A stretch of 64,000 nucleotides of DNA from Caulobacteraceae bacterium PMMR1 (GTDB taxonomy: Bacteria; Pseudomonadota; Alphaproteobacteria; Caulobacterales; Caulobacteraceae): assembly GCA_000733915.1 (NCBI GenBank), contig JPOM01000001.1:1-64000 (forward strand), in the 5' to 3' direction. Below the pieces are notes generated by a model. It did not search any database, had not been told where the DNA came from, and worked only from the letters and a program-made list of their open reading frames with translations. How positions within the stretch are numbered: the first letter of the stretch is position 1; each line of letters starts with the position of its first letter. Of the stretch, positions 1 to 10,366 are shown piece after piece. The position numbers and the translations under genes were made by a program.

Positions 1-648
1 TTCGGCTGTACCCTGCATGGCCAGCACCCGATCCACTGAGCGGACGTAACCACCACCAGCTTCTTCCCCGCCAAGCCGCTCGGCTGCTACGGCGATGGCG
101 GCGCGGTCTTGACCGACGACGACGATCTCTGGGAGGTGATGGACAGCCTCCGCGTCCATGGCAAGGCGGTGGGGCGCGACCTCGTCGGCTGGTCGCCCGA
201 GCACGATCCCAAGTACCTCAACGCCCGCATCGGCATGAACTCGCGCCTCGATACGCTCCAGGCGGCGATCCTTATCGAGAAGCTGAAGGTGTTCGCCGAC
301 GAGATCGACGCCCGCCAGACCGTGGCCGCGCGCTACGCCGAGGGCCTTTCCGGCGTCGCCAAGGTCCCGACCGTGATCGAGGGAGGGCTATCGGTGTGGG
401 CCCAGTACACCATCGAGCACGATGACCGCGACGGCCTCGCCGCTCACCTGAAGGACCAAGGGTGCCGACCGCCGCCTACTATCCCGTGCCCATGCACATG
501 CTGGCGCCTATCGCCACTTCCCCCAGCCCGGCGGCCTGCCGGTCTCGGAAGCGGCGGCGGGACGCGTCTCGCCCTTCCCATGCACGCCTACCTCGACGCT
601 GAGACGCAGCAAGGGATCGTTCAAGCGATCAGAGGGTTTAAAGGCTAA
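1..648 (+). pseudogene. DegT/DnrJ/EryC1/StrS sugar aminotransferase, 3' part, frameshifted
   Basis: PLP-dependent nucleotide-sugar aminotransferase of the WecE/WbpE type, which would convert a keto-sugar nucleotide to an amino sugar for the surface polysaccharide. The text from position 61 reads FFPAKPLGCYGDGGA, the family's PLP-lysine segment, followed by a normal C-terminal half. An in-frame stop lies at 37-39, just before it. Around 465-570 the correct reading slips through the other frames (YYPVPMHML can be read out of frame) and then returns for the final LALPMHAYLDAE. This needs several single-base deletions, so the break may be sequencing error. The 5' part lies outside the window. Family assignment is secure; substrate unknown. 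Confidence 0.8.
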
Positions 649-728
649 GCCTTCCCGCTGTGCCTGCAATCATACACCGGCGCGGCCACGCAGGCTGAAG
701 GTATCCTCATTTACTTGGACGGACTACT

Positions 729-1786
729 TTGGCCCCCCTGACACCCAACGCATCTCCGAACGAACCCGAACAGGACCCTTCCTCGGCCCCTTCGCTGGAA
801 CAGCAATCCGGCCACGCGGGCACGCCGGAAGTTGTCGATCAGGTGGCGAGGACGATAGCAAGCAATCACGAACCCTGGCTTGTGGGCACGAGCAATGGCT
901 TATCGCACACGATGCGACGCTGACAGCGACCAAGGTGAAGATCAATAAAGTCGATCTCCGCGCCCGACATCAAATCGGCGGGGTTCAGCAACAACTCAAC
1001 GCCATCGTGAAGATGTTGAGAGACCTTGACGGGGAAGGGCAGCTCAAGGCGGAGTTTGACTCTCTTGAGGCGATGCAACGCAGGTTACTCTCAGAAGGTG
1101 CGCTCGCCGCGGGCGAGATCGGTCACTGCCGCGGGATCAGAGTCCACCGGGGGGAGGTCCCATCACCACCGTAATCTTCGGCGGCCTGAACGACATCTTC
1201 AACTTGATGGGGCGTTTCGAGCGCTACGGCGTGAGTGTGATCTACTCTGCGATACAGAGGAGAGATGGTACCTCGACGGCTGCGACGCGCAAAGAGAGCG
1301 GGATATGCTCCGTCTCATCAAGAGCCAACTCGCTGACATGCCGCATGACCGACTGTTGGTTTTCGGTCAGAGCATGGGCGGCTATGCGGCGTTGAAATAT
1401 GGCTCCGAACTCGGGGCGGATATGATGGCGCGATGAGTCCACAGACCCGCTACATCGCCGAGCCCGCTCTCCCGGCGCCCGGCGGATGAACCCGCCGAAA
1501 GAGGTCACCGACGTCCGTCCCAAGGTCAAGAAGTCCGGGATTCCGACGCACATCTTCCTCAGCGCGAGCGAAGAGGCCAACCCCCATCAAGCTATTTCTG
1601 GGACGACCACGCCCACATCCGAGGTCTACGCGACGCACCGAACGTCAGTGTTCACACTGTCGGTTCGAACGATCACGAAACGATTACAAGCTGACTGACG
1701 CAGGTAAGCTTGACCTTGTGTTCCAAAGCCTGTTCGAACTCCTCTATGGTCGAGAACCTCTCATCGACCTCGACCGACTGCCCTGA
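729..1786 (+). pseudogene. alpha/beta-hydrolase-fold protein of the polysaccharide locus, multiply frameshifted
   Basis: No single open frame spans this interval, but three frames together give one protein. A possible TTG start is at 729. A helical stretch at about 935-1130 (QQQLNAIVKMLRDLDG) is followed by TTVIFGGLNDIFNLMGRFE at about 1161. The nucleophile elbow VFGQSMGGYAALKYG lies near 1362-1405, and a C-terminal part includes IPTHIFLSASEEANP near 1540. The G-x-S-x-G motif supports an esterase/hydrolase fold, perhaps an acyl-group editing enzyme for the polysaccharide; this role is inferred. The predicted stop overlaps the next gene's ATG (TGATG at 1784-1788), as in a tight operon. The start is uncertain. 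Confidence 0.55.
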
Positions 1787-2721
1787 TGGTATCCCCCGCG
1801 AAAATTGTGCTGATCGGCCCAAGCGGCTGGGTCGGCTCCGCCTTTCTGGCGCGCCTTGCGCACTGGTTTCCCATGGCGGAGCCGCCAGAGCTTTCGATCT
1901 TCGGCTCTCACGCGCGGACGGTATCGACCCCGTTTGGCGATCGTGCCGTGGAGCCGCTCGAAGCGCTGACGCCTGCGCGCGTGGGAACGCCCACGTCTTT
2001 CACTTCGCCTCCTGGGCAAGGAGCGGCTGGATGACCTCAGCCCCTCGGACTACTTCGCCGGGAACCAGCGTATCGACAGCCAGGTGGCGGCAGCCGTGCG
2101 GCAGAGCGAGGCGGCCTCATTGTTCGTGTCGTCCTCGGGGCGGCGGCCGACGCTCTAAAAGATGGCGCGAGAAACCTCTATGGGCTCTGCAAGCTCATGC
2201 AGGAGGACCTGTTCGGCGCCATCCCGCTCCGAGGCCCGGTCGTGATCGGCCGGATATTCAACCTTGGCGGTCCGCACATCAATAAGCTGCAAGCCTACGC
2301 CCTTTCGTCATTCCTGCTTCAGGCGGCGGATACGGGCAAGGTGGTCATCAAAGCGGATCGCCCCCGTCTATCGCGCTTTTCTGCACGTCTATGACGCCAT
2401 CGATCTCGCCCTCGGTTCCGGCCTTCGGCTCGCTGGGCCGCAGACTCGCCGCCTGGACCTCTGCGGGGCTGAAGTGCTTGAGATGGGACAGATCGCCGAA
2501 CGCGTATTGTCAGTGTTCGGATTAGGGCCTGATCGGGTGGAGCGCCTGTATTCGCCAGCTTCACGCCGAACGCTTATCTGGGCGACCCAACCGAAACCCA
2601 CAGCCTCGCGCTAGAGCTCGGTCTCCGGCTTCGACCGTTTCAAGAACAAGTGCTCGATACCTACCACGACATGTTGACCCGCCGGGCTGAGGCTGCGATG
2701 GAGCGCCAGGGATCGAATTAG
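1786..2721 (+). pseudogene. NAD(P)-dependent sugar epimerase/dehydratase (extended SDR), multiply frameshifted
   Basis: Starts with KIVLIGPSGWVGSAFLARL, a Rossmann G-x-x-G-x-x-G nucleotide-binding segment at residues ~5-24. Pieces in all three frames then assemble into one extended-SDR protein of about 310 residues: LYGLCKLMQEDLFG (YxxxK site), GRIFNLGGPHINK, and a C-terminal CGAEVLEMGQIAERVL part. The end is at a TAG at 2719-2721. It would oxidise/reduce or epimerise an NDP-sugar. It could be the ketosugar reductase (YerF/abequose-synthase-like role) of the CDP-dideoxysugar pathway suggested by the flanking rfbF and rfbH; that is inference. At least four single-base deletions are needed to restore the frame. 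Confidence 0.65.
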
Positions 2722-2758
2722 CCTTGTTTGGGGGCGCTGCCGGTGGGCGGTGTGACGG

Positions 2759-3550
2759 ATGACGCAAACCTTCAAGCCCGGTGATCTTTCCGCCGTGATC
2801 CTCGCGGGCGGTCTCGGATCGAGACTCTCCGAAGAGACGGCCTCAGGCCCAAACCTCTGGTTGAGATCGGACACAGGCCGATCCTTTGGCATATTATGAA
2901 GATTTACAGCCATTTCGGTGTAAATCACTTCATCATTTGCCTCGGCTACAAAGGTCATCAGATCAAGGAGGTACTTCGCGAACTACTATCTTCACCAGTC
3001 GGATGTCACGATCCAGATGGGTGGAGAGCCGGTTTACCACTCGGTGCAGGCCGAGCCCTGGAAGGTAACCCTGATCGACACCGGCGAGGGTAGCATGACG
3101 GGCGGGCGCATCCGCCGCATACGACCCTACCTGCCGCAAGACCGGCCGTTTTTCCTGACCTATGGCGACGGCGTCGCTGACATCGACATCGACGCGCTTC
3201 TCCAATTCCACCAGGCAGGGACAGCACGGGCGACCGTCACGGCGGTTCGGCCGCTGGCGCGCTTCGGGCGCTGGATCTGGACGGCGATCACGTTCGGGGT
3301 TTCAAGGAAAAACCTGTCACAGAAGGGGGCTACATCAACGGGGCTTCTTCGTCCTGGCTCCGTCCGTGATCGATCTTATCGATGGGGATGACACGGTATG
3401 GGAGCAGGGGCCGATGGAGCGTCTTGCGGCCTCTGGAGATCTAAGGGCGTACGTCCACGACACCTTCTGGCAGCCGATGGACACGCTTCGCGACAAAAGA
3501 ATGCTGGAGGAGCTCTGGGAGAGCGGTCGGCGCCCTGGCGGTTCGGCTGA
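2759..3550 (+). pseudogene. rfbF: glucose-1-phosphate cytidylyltransferase, frameshifted
   Basis: Makes CDP-glucose from CTP and glucose-1-phosphate, the first step of CDP-3,6-dideoxyhexose synthesis. The N-terminus has the nucleotidyltransferase signature (AVILAGGLGSRLSEE), then PKPLVEIGHRPILWHIMK and the diagnostic FFLTYGDGVADIDIDALL. Later segments GGYINGGFFVLAPSVIDLI, WEQGPMERLAA and WQPMDTLRDKRMLEELWES match RfbF along its whole length of about 257 residues. These lie in different frames; the corrected stop is TGA at 3548-3550. The partner CDP-glucose 4,6-dehydratase (rfbG) is not in the window and may lie upstream of it. RfbH is encoded at 11968. Confidence 0.85.
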
Positions 3551-3672
3551 GGGCTTGACGGGGCGCGCCTTATATAGATTCACCGCGCTACATAAGTTAG
3601 CGCCAGTTTCCATGATGTCGCCTATTGACCGTTCGGCGGGCGGGTCGAGTAGGTGTTTGAAGGGTTGAGGTA

Positions 3673-4793
3673 ATGACGAGCGATCTTTTCGAAAACCTAT
3701 TCGTTCTGGAGCTTGCGAACAATCATTGGGGCAAGCTGGAGCGCGGATTGAAGATCATCCGCGATTTTGGTCAGGTCGTTCGCTTCAATGGCGTTCGTGC
3801 AAGCATCAAGCTTCAATTCCGGGACGTGGATAGCTTCATCCACAAGGACTTCCGTCACCGGACGGATATCCGCTACATCGGCAAGACGCTCGCGACGCAA
3901 CTGCCGTGGGATAGCCTTCGCACCATGGTCGAAGAGGTTCGCCGGAGCGGCATGATCACCATGGTCACGCCTTTCGATGAAGTGTCCGTCGACAAATGCG
4001 TCGAGTTCGGCGTCGAATATCTGAAGATCGCCAGCTCCGATATCAAGGACTGGTTCCTGATCGAGAAGATCGCCTCGACGCGCAAGCCTGTGATCGCTTC
4101 TTCCGGTGGTTCCTCGCTTGAGGATATCGACAACCTGGTGAAGTTCTTCGCGAACCGGAACATTCCGTTCGCGCTCAACCACTGCGTTTCGCTCTATCCA
4201 TCCGAAGACAGCGACCTCGAGCTCAACCAGATCGACTTCCTCAAGCGCCGCTATCCTAACCTGACCATTGGATTCTCGACGCACGAGTACCATGACTGGT
4301 CCAGCTCGGTGATGATGGCCTACGCGAAGGGCGCGCGCACTTTCGAGCGTCACATCGATATCGACTACGAAGGCGTTCCGGTCAGCTCCTACTGCACGCT
4401 GCCTGAGCAAGCCGACACCTGGTTCAAGGCCTTCAAGAAGGCCCAGGAAATGTGCGGCGGCGGCGCCAGCGAAAAGCGCGTTCCGCCCGAGCGCGAGGTG
4501 GAGTACCTCGACGCCCTCGTTCGCGGCGTGTACGCGAAGCGCGACTTGCCGGCGGGTCATAAGCTCACCGACGACGACGTCTACCTCGCGGTTCCGCTCC
4601 AGAAGGGCCAGATTTCATGCCGCGAATTCATGCGGGTGAGTCGCTCAAGGCGCCGGTGAAGGCGGACGCGCCGGTGCGCTTCCTCGAGATCGACAGCCCT
4701 TACAGCGAAAACTCCCAGCTTGGGCGGATGATCGCCAATCGGGGCCTCGACCCGACCCCGCCGCAGGCCCCCGCCGCGCGGCTGGTGGGCTAG
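3673..4793 (+). CDS. NeuB/SpsE-family PEP-dependent sugar synthase (one frameshift near the 3' end)
   Basis: Member of the sialic-acid-synthase family, which condenses phosphoenolpyruvate with an aldose to give a 2-keto-3-deoxy higher sugar acid. The TIM barrel carries the family landmarks: LELANNHWG (residues ~14-22), LKIASSDI, VIASSGGSSLEDI, LNHCVSLYPS, TIGFSTHE and FERHID. A C-terminal SAF (antifreeze-like) domain begins at RGVYAKRDLPAGHKL. The open frame ends at 4659, but restoring one G in the run near 4637 gives RGESLKAPVKADAPVRFLE and a TAG at 4791-4793, about 373 residues in all. No CMP-sugar synthetase or other nonulosonate genes are present, so the product may not be a classical sialic acid. 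The TPP enzyme follows 62 bases downstream. Confidence 0.8.
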
Positions 4794-4855
4794 CCTGACC
4801 GGTCCGGGTTCGGCGGCGTCTCTCGGCCGCCTCGCGTTGCAAGCTGGAGATATGG

Positions 4856-6703
4856 ATGCCGGTAAGGCTGGCGGATTACGTCGCGCAGAAGCTGTACGAG
4901 GCAGGCATTCGCCACGTCTTCATGCTTACGGGCGGCGGGGCGATGCACCTCAACGACGCTTTCGGGCGCTACCCCGGGTTGGAGTATGTCTGCTGCCATA
5001 ACGAGCAGTCGCTCAGCATGGCGGCGGAAGCCTACACCCGTTTGTCGAACCGGCTCGCCTGCCTCAACACCACGACGGGGCCTGGAAGTATTAACGCGCT
5101 TAATGGGGTGTTCGGAGCCTATACGGACTCCATCGGCATGGTGTGCATCTCCGGCCAGGTGAAGCGCGAGACGCTGCGCCAGAACAGCGGCCTGGCGCTA
5201 CGCCAGCTCGGCGACCAGGAAGCCGACGTGATCGCGATGGTTCGGCCGATCACCAAGTTCGCCGAGCTGGTCACCAATCCGGACGAGATCCGCTACCTGA
5301 TCGAGAAGGCGATTTACCTCGCCGGCCATGGTCGCCCTGGTCCCACCTGGCTCGATATTCCCATCGACCTCCAGGCCCGCCCCATCGAACCCGAACGGCT
5401 GAGGGGCTTCGACCCCATGGCCGAAGGCTATGGCAAGGCGTTCGACATTCCTTCTGAATACGGACCGCTGGCCGGGGCCGATCTGGCGGCCGCCGCGCGT
5501 GATGTCGTGGAGCGGCTAAGGTCCGCGAAGCGTCCCGTCCTCATGCCTGGCACTGGGGTGCGGATCAGCGGCATGTACGACGTGTTCCACGAGATCGTGG
5601 ATCGTCTGAGCATTCCGGTCGCGCCGGGCTGGAACGCCCAGGACGTGATCCATAACGATCACCCCTGTTACGTCGGTCGACCGGGAACGGTGGGCGACCG
5701 GGCCGGTAATTTCGTCGTGCAAAACTCTGACTTCCTTCTCGTCCTGGGTTGTCGTCTCAATGTCCGTCAGATCAGCTTCAACTTCTCGTCTTTCGCCCGG
5801 GCCGCGCACAAGGTGATGGTCGACGTGGACCGCGCCGAACTCTTGAAGCCGACGCTGAAGATCGAGCAGCCGCTGCACGCCGATCTGGCGCAATTCCTGC
5901 CCGCGATGCTCGAAGCGCTCGATGGCTATGAGCCTCAGCCGGCGCACCGGGAGTATCTGGATTGGGGGCTGCAGCGCCGCCGGCGCTATCCAACCGTTCT
6001 CGACGATTACTGGAGCGCGGACGGCGTCATCAACCCCTATTGCTTCTCCAAGGTGTTGTTCGAAGAGCTGGCTGAGGACGAAGTGGTCGTCATGGCCGAC
6101 GCGACCGCCGCCGTGGTGACCTGTCAGGTCGCCGACATCAAGAAGAACCAGCGCCTGTTCTCCAACTCGGGCAGCGCTTCGATGGGATATGACCTGCCCG
6201 CGACGATCGGCGCTTGGCATGCGCATAAGGGCGAGCGGATCGTCTGCATCGCCGGCGATGGCAGCATCATGCAAAATCTACAGGAGTTGCAGACGATCGT
6301 CGGGCAAAGGATTCCGGCGAAGATCTTCCTCTACAACAACTCGGGTTATCACTCGATCCGCCAGTCGCAGACGGCGCACTTCGCCGGCCATGCGGTGGGC
6401 TGTGGCCCGGAGTCCGGCGTCACCTTCCCCGATTTCGGCAAGGTCGCGACCGCGTTCGGCTTCGATTTCGTGCGTACCTCAAGCCATGACGACATGCGGG
6501 AAGCCATCCGGGCGACGCTCGATGCGCCAGGCGCCGCAATCTGCGAAGTCATGATCGACACGCGCCAGAGCTTCGAGCCCAAGCTGTCGTCGCGCCGTCT
6601 GGAGGACGGAACCATGGTGACCGCGCCGCTGGAGGACCTGGCTCCCTTCCTGCCGCGGGACGAGCTGCGGGAAAACATGCTGATCCCGTTGATGCCGCAA
6701 TGA
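4856..6703 (+). CDS. thiamine-diphosphate enzyme, acetolactate-synthase/YerE-like
   Basis: 615 residues with the three-domain IlvB architecture. The N-terminal PYR domain has the cofactor-activating Glu in CHNEQSLSMAAEAYTR (residue ~45). A central domain follows, then a C-terminal PP domain with the TPP/Mg motif CIAGDGSIMQNLQEL...YNN (about residues 464-498). IlvB itself would normally pair with ilvH in a branched-chain amino acid operon; here the gene lies inside a sugar locus. A closer model is YerE of Yersinia, which adds a two-carbon unit from pyruvate to CDP-3,6-dideoxy-4-ketoglucose. That fits rfbF and rfbH in the same operon but is inference. ATG 4856 was preferred over the out-of-frame ATG at 4852; it has a GGAG just upstream. 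Confidence 0.75.
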   Translation: MPVRLADYVAQKLYEAGIRHVFMLTGGGAMHLNDAFGRYPGLEYVCCHNEQSLSMAAEAYTRLSNRLACLNTTTGPGSINALNGVFGAYTDSIGMVCISGQVKRETLRQNSGLALRQLGDQEADVIAMVRPITKFAELVTNPDEIRYLIEKAIYLAGHGRPGPTWLDIPIDLQARPIEPERLRGFDPMAEGYGKAFDIPSEYGPLAGADLAAAARDVVERLRSAKRPVLMPGTGVRISGMYDVFHEIVDRLSIPVAPGWNAQDVIHNDHPCYVGRPGTVGDRAGNFVVQNSDFLLVLGCRLNVRQISFNFSSFARAAHKVMVDVDRAELLKPTLKIEQPLHADLAQFLPAMLEALDGYEPQPAHREYLDWGLQRRRRYPTVLDDYWSADGVINPYCFSKVLFEELAEDEVVVMADATAAVVTCQVADIKKNQRLFSNSGSASMGYDLPATIGAWHAHKGERIVCIAGDGSIMQNLQELQTIVGQRIPAKIFLYNNSGYHSIRQSQTAHFAGHAVGCGPESGVTFPDFGKVATAFGFDFVRTSSHDDMREAIRATLDAPGAAICEVMIDTRQSFEPKLSSRRLEDGTMVTAPLEDLAPFLPRDELRENMLIPLMPQ

Positions 6704-6716
6704 TCGGTGCGGGCGC

Positions 6717-7409
6717 GTGAACGTTCGATCTGGCGCGCCTGCCGTCTTGTTCGATCTCGACGGTACTCTGGTCGATACCGCGGTTTCGATCGCCGCTGCG
6801 CTCGGTGATCTGGCGGCTGAACGGGGCGGTTATCCACCCTCGGTGAGCGACGTTCGCCAGTGGGTGAGTCTCGGCGCTCCTGAGCTGGTCGGCCGCGCTT
6901 TAGCCGGGGCGGCGGGCGATCCGGTCGCCGACGTGGCCGCTTTTCGCGAGCGGTTGAAGGCTCGCGCCGCTTCACCAGCCGACGTCTTCCCGGGCGTGAT
7001 CTCGTGCCTTGAGGCCCTCAAAGCGCGAGGATTCGGTCTTGGCGTCGTCACCAATAAAGTTGAGGCGATCGCCGCCCGTGTCCTAGGCGAGGCCGGGCTC
7101 AACCGGTTCTTCGAGGTCTTGATCGGTGGAGACACTCTGCCGGTCGCGAAGCCCGACCCCGCGCCCCTCCGCGAAGCGCTGCACAGGCTCGGCTCACCAG
7201 AGCGCGCGGCGTTCGTGGGCGACAGCATCGTAGACGCCACGGCCTGCGAACGGGCGAGCCTCCCGTTCTATCTGTTCTCAGGCGGCTATGGGGCGGCCGA
7301 ATGTGCTGGATCGCCTGTCCGCATACGCTTCGCCACCTATGAAGCGCTGACCTCTGCGATAGTAGGGGACTTCGGTCTCGCAACGATCGCCCTGGCCGCG
7401 GTGGAGTAG
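6717..7409 (+). CDS. HAD-superfamily phosphatase, Gph/phosphoglycolate-phosphatase-like
   Basis: 230 residues from a GTG start, 13 bases after the TPP gene. Motif I is FDLDGTLVDT (residues ~12-21) with the nucleophilic and acid/base aspartates. Motif II is GVVTNK (Thr), and motifs III/IV are KPDPAPL and FVGDSIVDATACERA. A helical cap lies between motif I and II, as in subfamily IA. In this operon it would most plausibly remove a phosphate from a sugar-phosphate intermediate, such as the product of a NeuB-type synthase acting on a phosphorylated substrate; this is inferred from position. Intact, no frameshift. Confidence 0.8.
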   Translation: MNVRSGAPAVLFDLDGTLVDTAVSIAAALGDLAAERGGYPPSVSDVRQWVSLGAPELVGRALAGAAGDPVADVAAFRERLKARAASPADVFPGVISCLEALKARGFGLGVVTNKVEAIAARVLGEAGLNRFFEVLIGGDTLPVAKPDPAPLREALHRLGSPERAAFVGDSIVDATACERASLPFYLFSGGYGAAECAGSPVRIRFATYEALTSAIVGDFGLATIALAAVE

Positions 7410-7415
7410 CGTGAG

Positions 7416-10242
7416 ATGAGCGCCTCCATTGCGAGTCCCACGGGCCGAAGCGGGCCCACCGTCGTGCTGGTGTCCGGAATGGAGCGCAGCGGGACCTCCG
7501 CCCTGACAGCCGCGCTTGGCATTCTCGGGTGCGGTTTGCCGAGCGATCTTATGGCGGGGACGGAGTTCAACCCGAAGGGGTATTTCGAGTCCACGACGCT
7601 GGCGAACTTCCTGGACGACGTGCTTGCGCTCGCCGGTACGCGGGAGCGCGGCTGGACCTCGGTGCCAGCGGATTGGCAGGTGTCGGAGGAAACGGAGGGG
7701 CTCGCCGAGCGCGGGGCCGCACTGATCCGTTCAGTTCACGCGGATCAATCGCTCTTTGCGCTGAAGAATCCCAGATTCTCCAAGCTCATGCCGTTTACCC
7801 TGCGCATGTTGGCGTTGCTCGACGCCGACGTGCGGGTCGTTTCGCCGTTCCGGCGCCCGAGGCCGTGGCTGCGTCCGAGGCCCGGCACCGTGCGCTGGGG
7901 CCGGCCGAAGCCAGCCTGATGTGGCTGCGATACCATCTGGACGGCGAGTTCGGATCGCGCGGGCTTCCACGTGGCTTTGTGGAGTACGACGCTTTTCTCG
8001 CCGACTGGCGCGGTGAATTAGTCAGGCTCGAACGTCAACTCGGACTGACGCTCCCGGATCGCACGCCGGCGCGTGAGGACGAGGTCGACCGGTTTCTCGA
8101 CTCCAGTCTACGGCATCACCCGGCCGAGTTGGGGGCGGCCCGCTCGCGGCGTTTGCGGCGCGATGGACGGAGCCGGTTTTTGAGGCGCTCAGGCAGCTTC
8201 GCCTGACGCCAAACGATACAGTGGCGTGCTCAGCGCTCGATGCCGCGAGGTCGGCGCTGGACAACAGCGAACCAATTTTCTCCTCATTAATCCGCGAATT
8301 GGAGGCGAAAGTGGCTGAACCAGCGGATCAAGCCGGGGTGGACGCCAGCCTCGAAAAACTGTCGAACAGGCTGGAGGTCATTTCGCGGGAGCGCGACACG
8401 CTCGTGCAAGCGGGGCAGCGCGCGGCGTCTGAGCGGACCGCTCTTGCGGCGACGTTCGCGAACGAAAAGGCGGAGCTCGGCCAACGGCTCGCCGTGTGCG
8501 AGGCGGAGCTTTCAGCAACGCGAGCTAAGGTCGTAGACCTGCAACGCGAGGTCGAGACCGCGACGATGCGCGAGGTGGAGAGCCGATCGACCCTGAAGGC
8601 GGAGCAGGCGGCCCTCGCGCGTGCACTCGCCTTGATGCAAAGCAACGCTGAGCATCTTGGACGGCTGAAGGAAGAGCGGGCCACCCTATCCGCTAACCTC
8701 AAGGCGCAAGAGGCCGAGCTTGCACGCCTCCGCAAGGAGCTCGCCCGACAAGAGGCCGCACTGGATCGCGAAAAGGCCGAGGCGAAGCTCGCCGCCGAGC
8801 TTTTGAACCGACACAAGGTCCAGCTTGCGGACAACGCGGCGAAGATCGCGAAGCTCGAAGAGGGCGCGGCGAAAGCGAAGACTGCAGAGGTCGCTTTGCG
8901 CTCGGAGCTGGAGCAGGAACGCAAAAGGCCGCGTTTGCGGACAGGCTTAAACCCGGCCGCCGCTCCCGGCGGTCTTCAGCCCATCAAGAACAACGGGCGC
9001 GTGGCGGTTCTGATCTGCTGCTACTCCGGCGAGCCGTTCTTCGAAGAAACCCTGGCCTCGGTCGTCGCCCAGACCTTCCGCAACGTCCATATCGTGATCC
9101 ACGATAACGGCTGCACCGAGAGCTACCGACAGAAGATCGACGAGGCCGCAAAACGCACGGGCGCGACAGTCTACCGATCCGACGTGAACCGGTATGGCGA
9201 AGGCCTGCGCTATGACGTCTTGCCTCACATTGTCGATGAATATTGCGCCGTCATCCACGACGACGACCGCTATCTGGAAAACAAGCTCGCTGTCTCGATG
9301 GACCGGATGGTCTCGGGTAAGCTCGATTATGTCTTCACCGACCGTTCGTTCATCGACGATCGGGGGCAGCCTTTCCATGGCAACGCCGAGACCCTGAACT
9401 CGAAGGCGTTCGAACCACACGAGTTCCCGCACGCGCTGGCGGCGGAGATGTTCCACACCGGCCTGCGGCTCCACTTCTCGACGCTGGTCATGCGGACGGA
9501 ACTGGTAAGGCGGAATTTCCTCGGCGACCCCTATGTGCCGCGCATCGCTGATGCCCTGTTCTTCGCTCAGACCGTCCTGGATAAGGAACTCAAGGGTGAA
9601 TACCTCGGGGAACGCCTGACCGAGGTCCGAATTCACGGCAGCAATGACTTCCTGTACGGGAAGATGGACGAGCTGAAGCAAAAGGTGCAACTGTCACATC
9701 TCAACCTTGCCGAATATTTCTCGTTCCAGGATCTAGTTCGCCACCTCGACGATGAGGACCTGTTCAAGTTATTCAGTCATTTCCCAGGCATACCCATCGT
9801 ACCAGAGGATACGCGCGTCACTGCCCTCATAAAGACGGCGCTTTGGCTGCGGCCTTGGTTCCGTAGCAAGAAGCTAATGGCCGTGTTCTGCATCCACGAA
9901 GCCTTCAAGCTCGATCCGCTCACCACCATGGTCAAGGTTCGTGAACTGATTGGCGGCGTCGGCGGCCAGGATGCCAACGAGACCATGGTCAAGCTTTATG
10001 ACGACTACGTCCGGGGTGAGATGACTTTCCTGCGGCTGGATGAAACGGAACGAGCGATCGCGTTCGCCAGCGAAAGCCAGCTCCGAACCGCCCTGGACGA
10101 GATCATGGCGTCTTCCTCCTGGCGGATCACCGCTCCGATCCGCAAAGCGGGCAGGCTGGCCAAGAGGGCGGGGCTGTTGCCAAGGCGCAATGCCGTGCTC
10201 GCCAGCGCCCTTAAGGGGCCGTCCGATGGAGCTTCGGATTGA
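7416..10242 (+). CDS. sulfotransferase - coiled coil - family 2 glycosyltransferase fusion (two frameshifts)
   Basis: Three overlapping frames encode one protein of about 942 residues after two single-base deletions are restored (near 7845 and 8135). Residues ~1-260 resemble a sulfotransferase-type P-loop protein: VVLVSGMERSGTSALTAALG is the 5'-phosphosulfate-binding loop, and FVEYDAFLADWRGELVRLE lies further on. Residues ~297-509 form a long heptad-rich coiled coil. From ~530 a GT-A glycosyltransferase starts (VAVLICCYSGEPFFEETLAS) with the metal-binding acidic cluster IHDDDRYLE near 613. A C-terminal region of about 180 residues is unassigned. The middle of the ABC-exporter operon is a natural place for a chain-modifying or chain-terminating enzyme. 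A separate sulfotransferase gene plus glycosyltransferase gene is possible but less likely, because the joined frames read through with no start signals. Confidence 0.65.
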
Positions 10243-10366
10243 GCTTCAAGAAATGGTCGCGTAGGAGCGATATGACGCCTCCGGACTGTCGGGGCGGGTC
10301 TGCTGAAACCAGGGAACGGGTTGGAGTGCTGATGTTCGACGCGTTGGGCCAATGGGCGGCCGAAAC

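Noticed and set aside
1026-1436. single 136-residue gene ending in a hydrolase elbow
   Set aside because: Only the last part fits; it is a piece of a larger frameshifted hydrolase gene, so it is not annotated separately.
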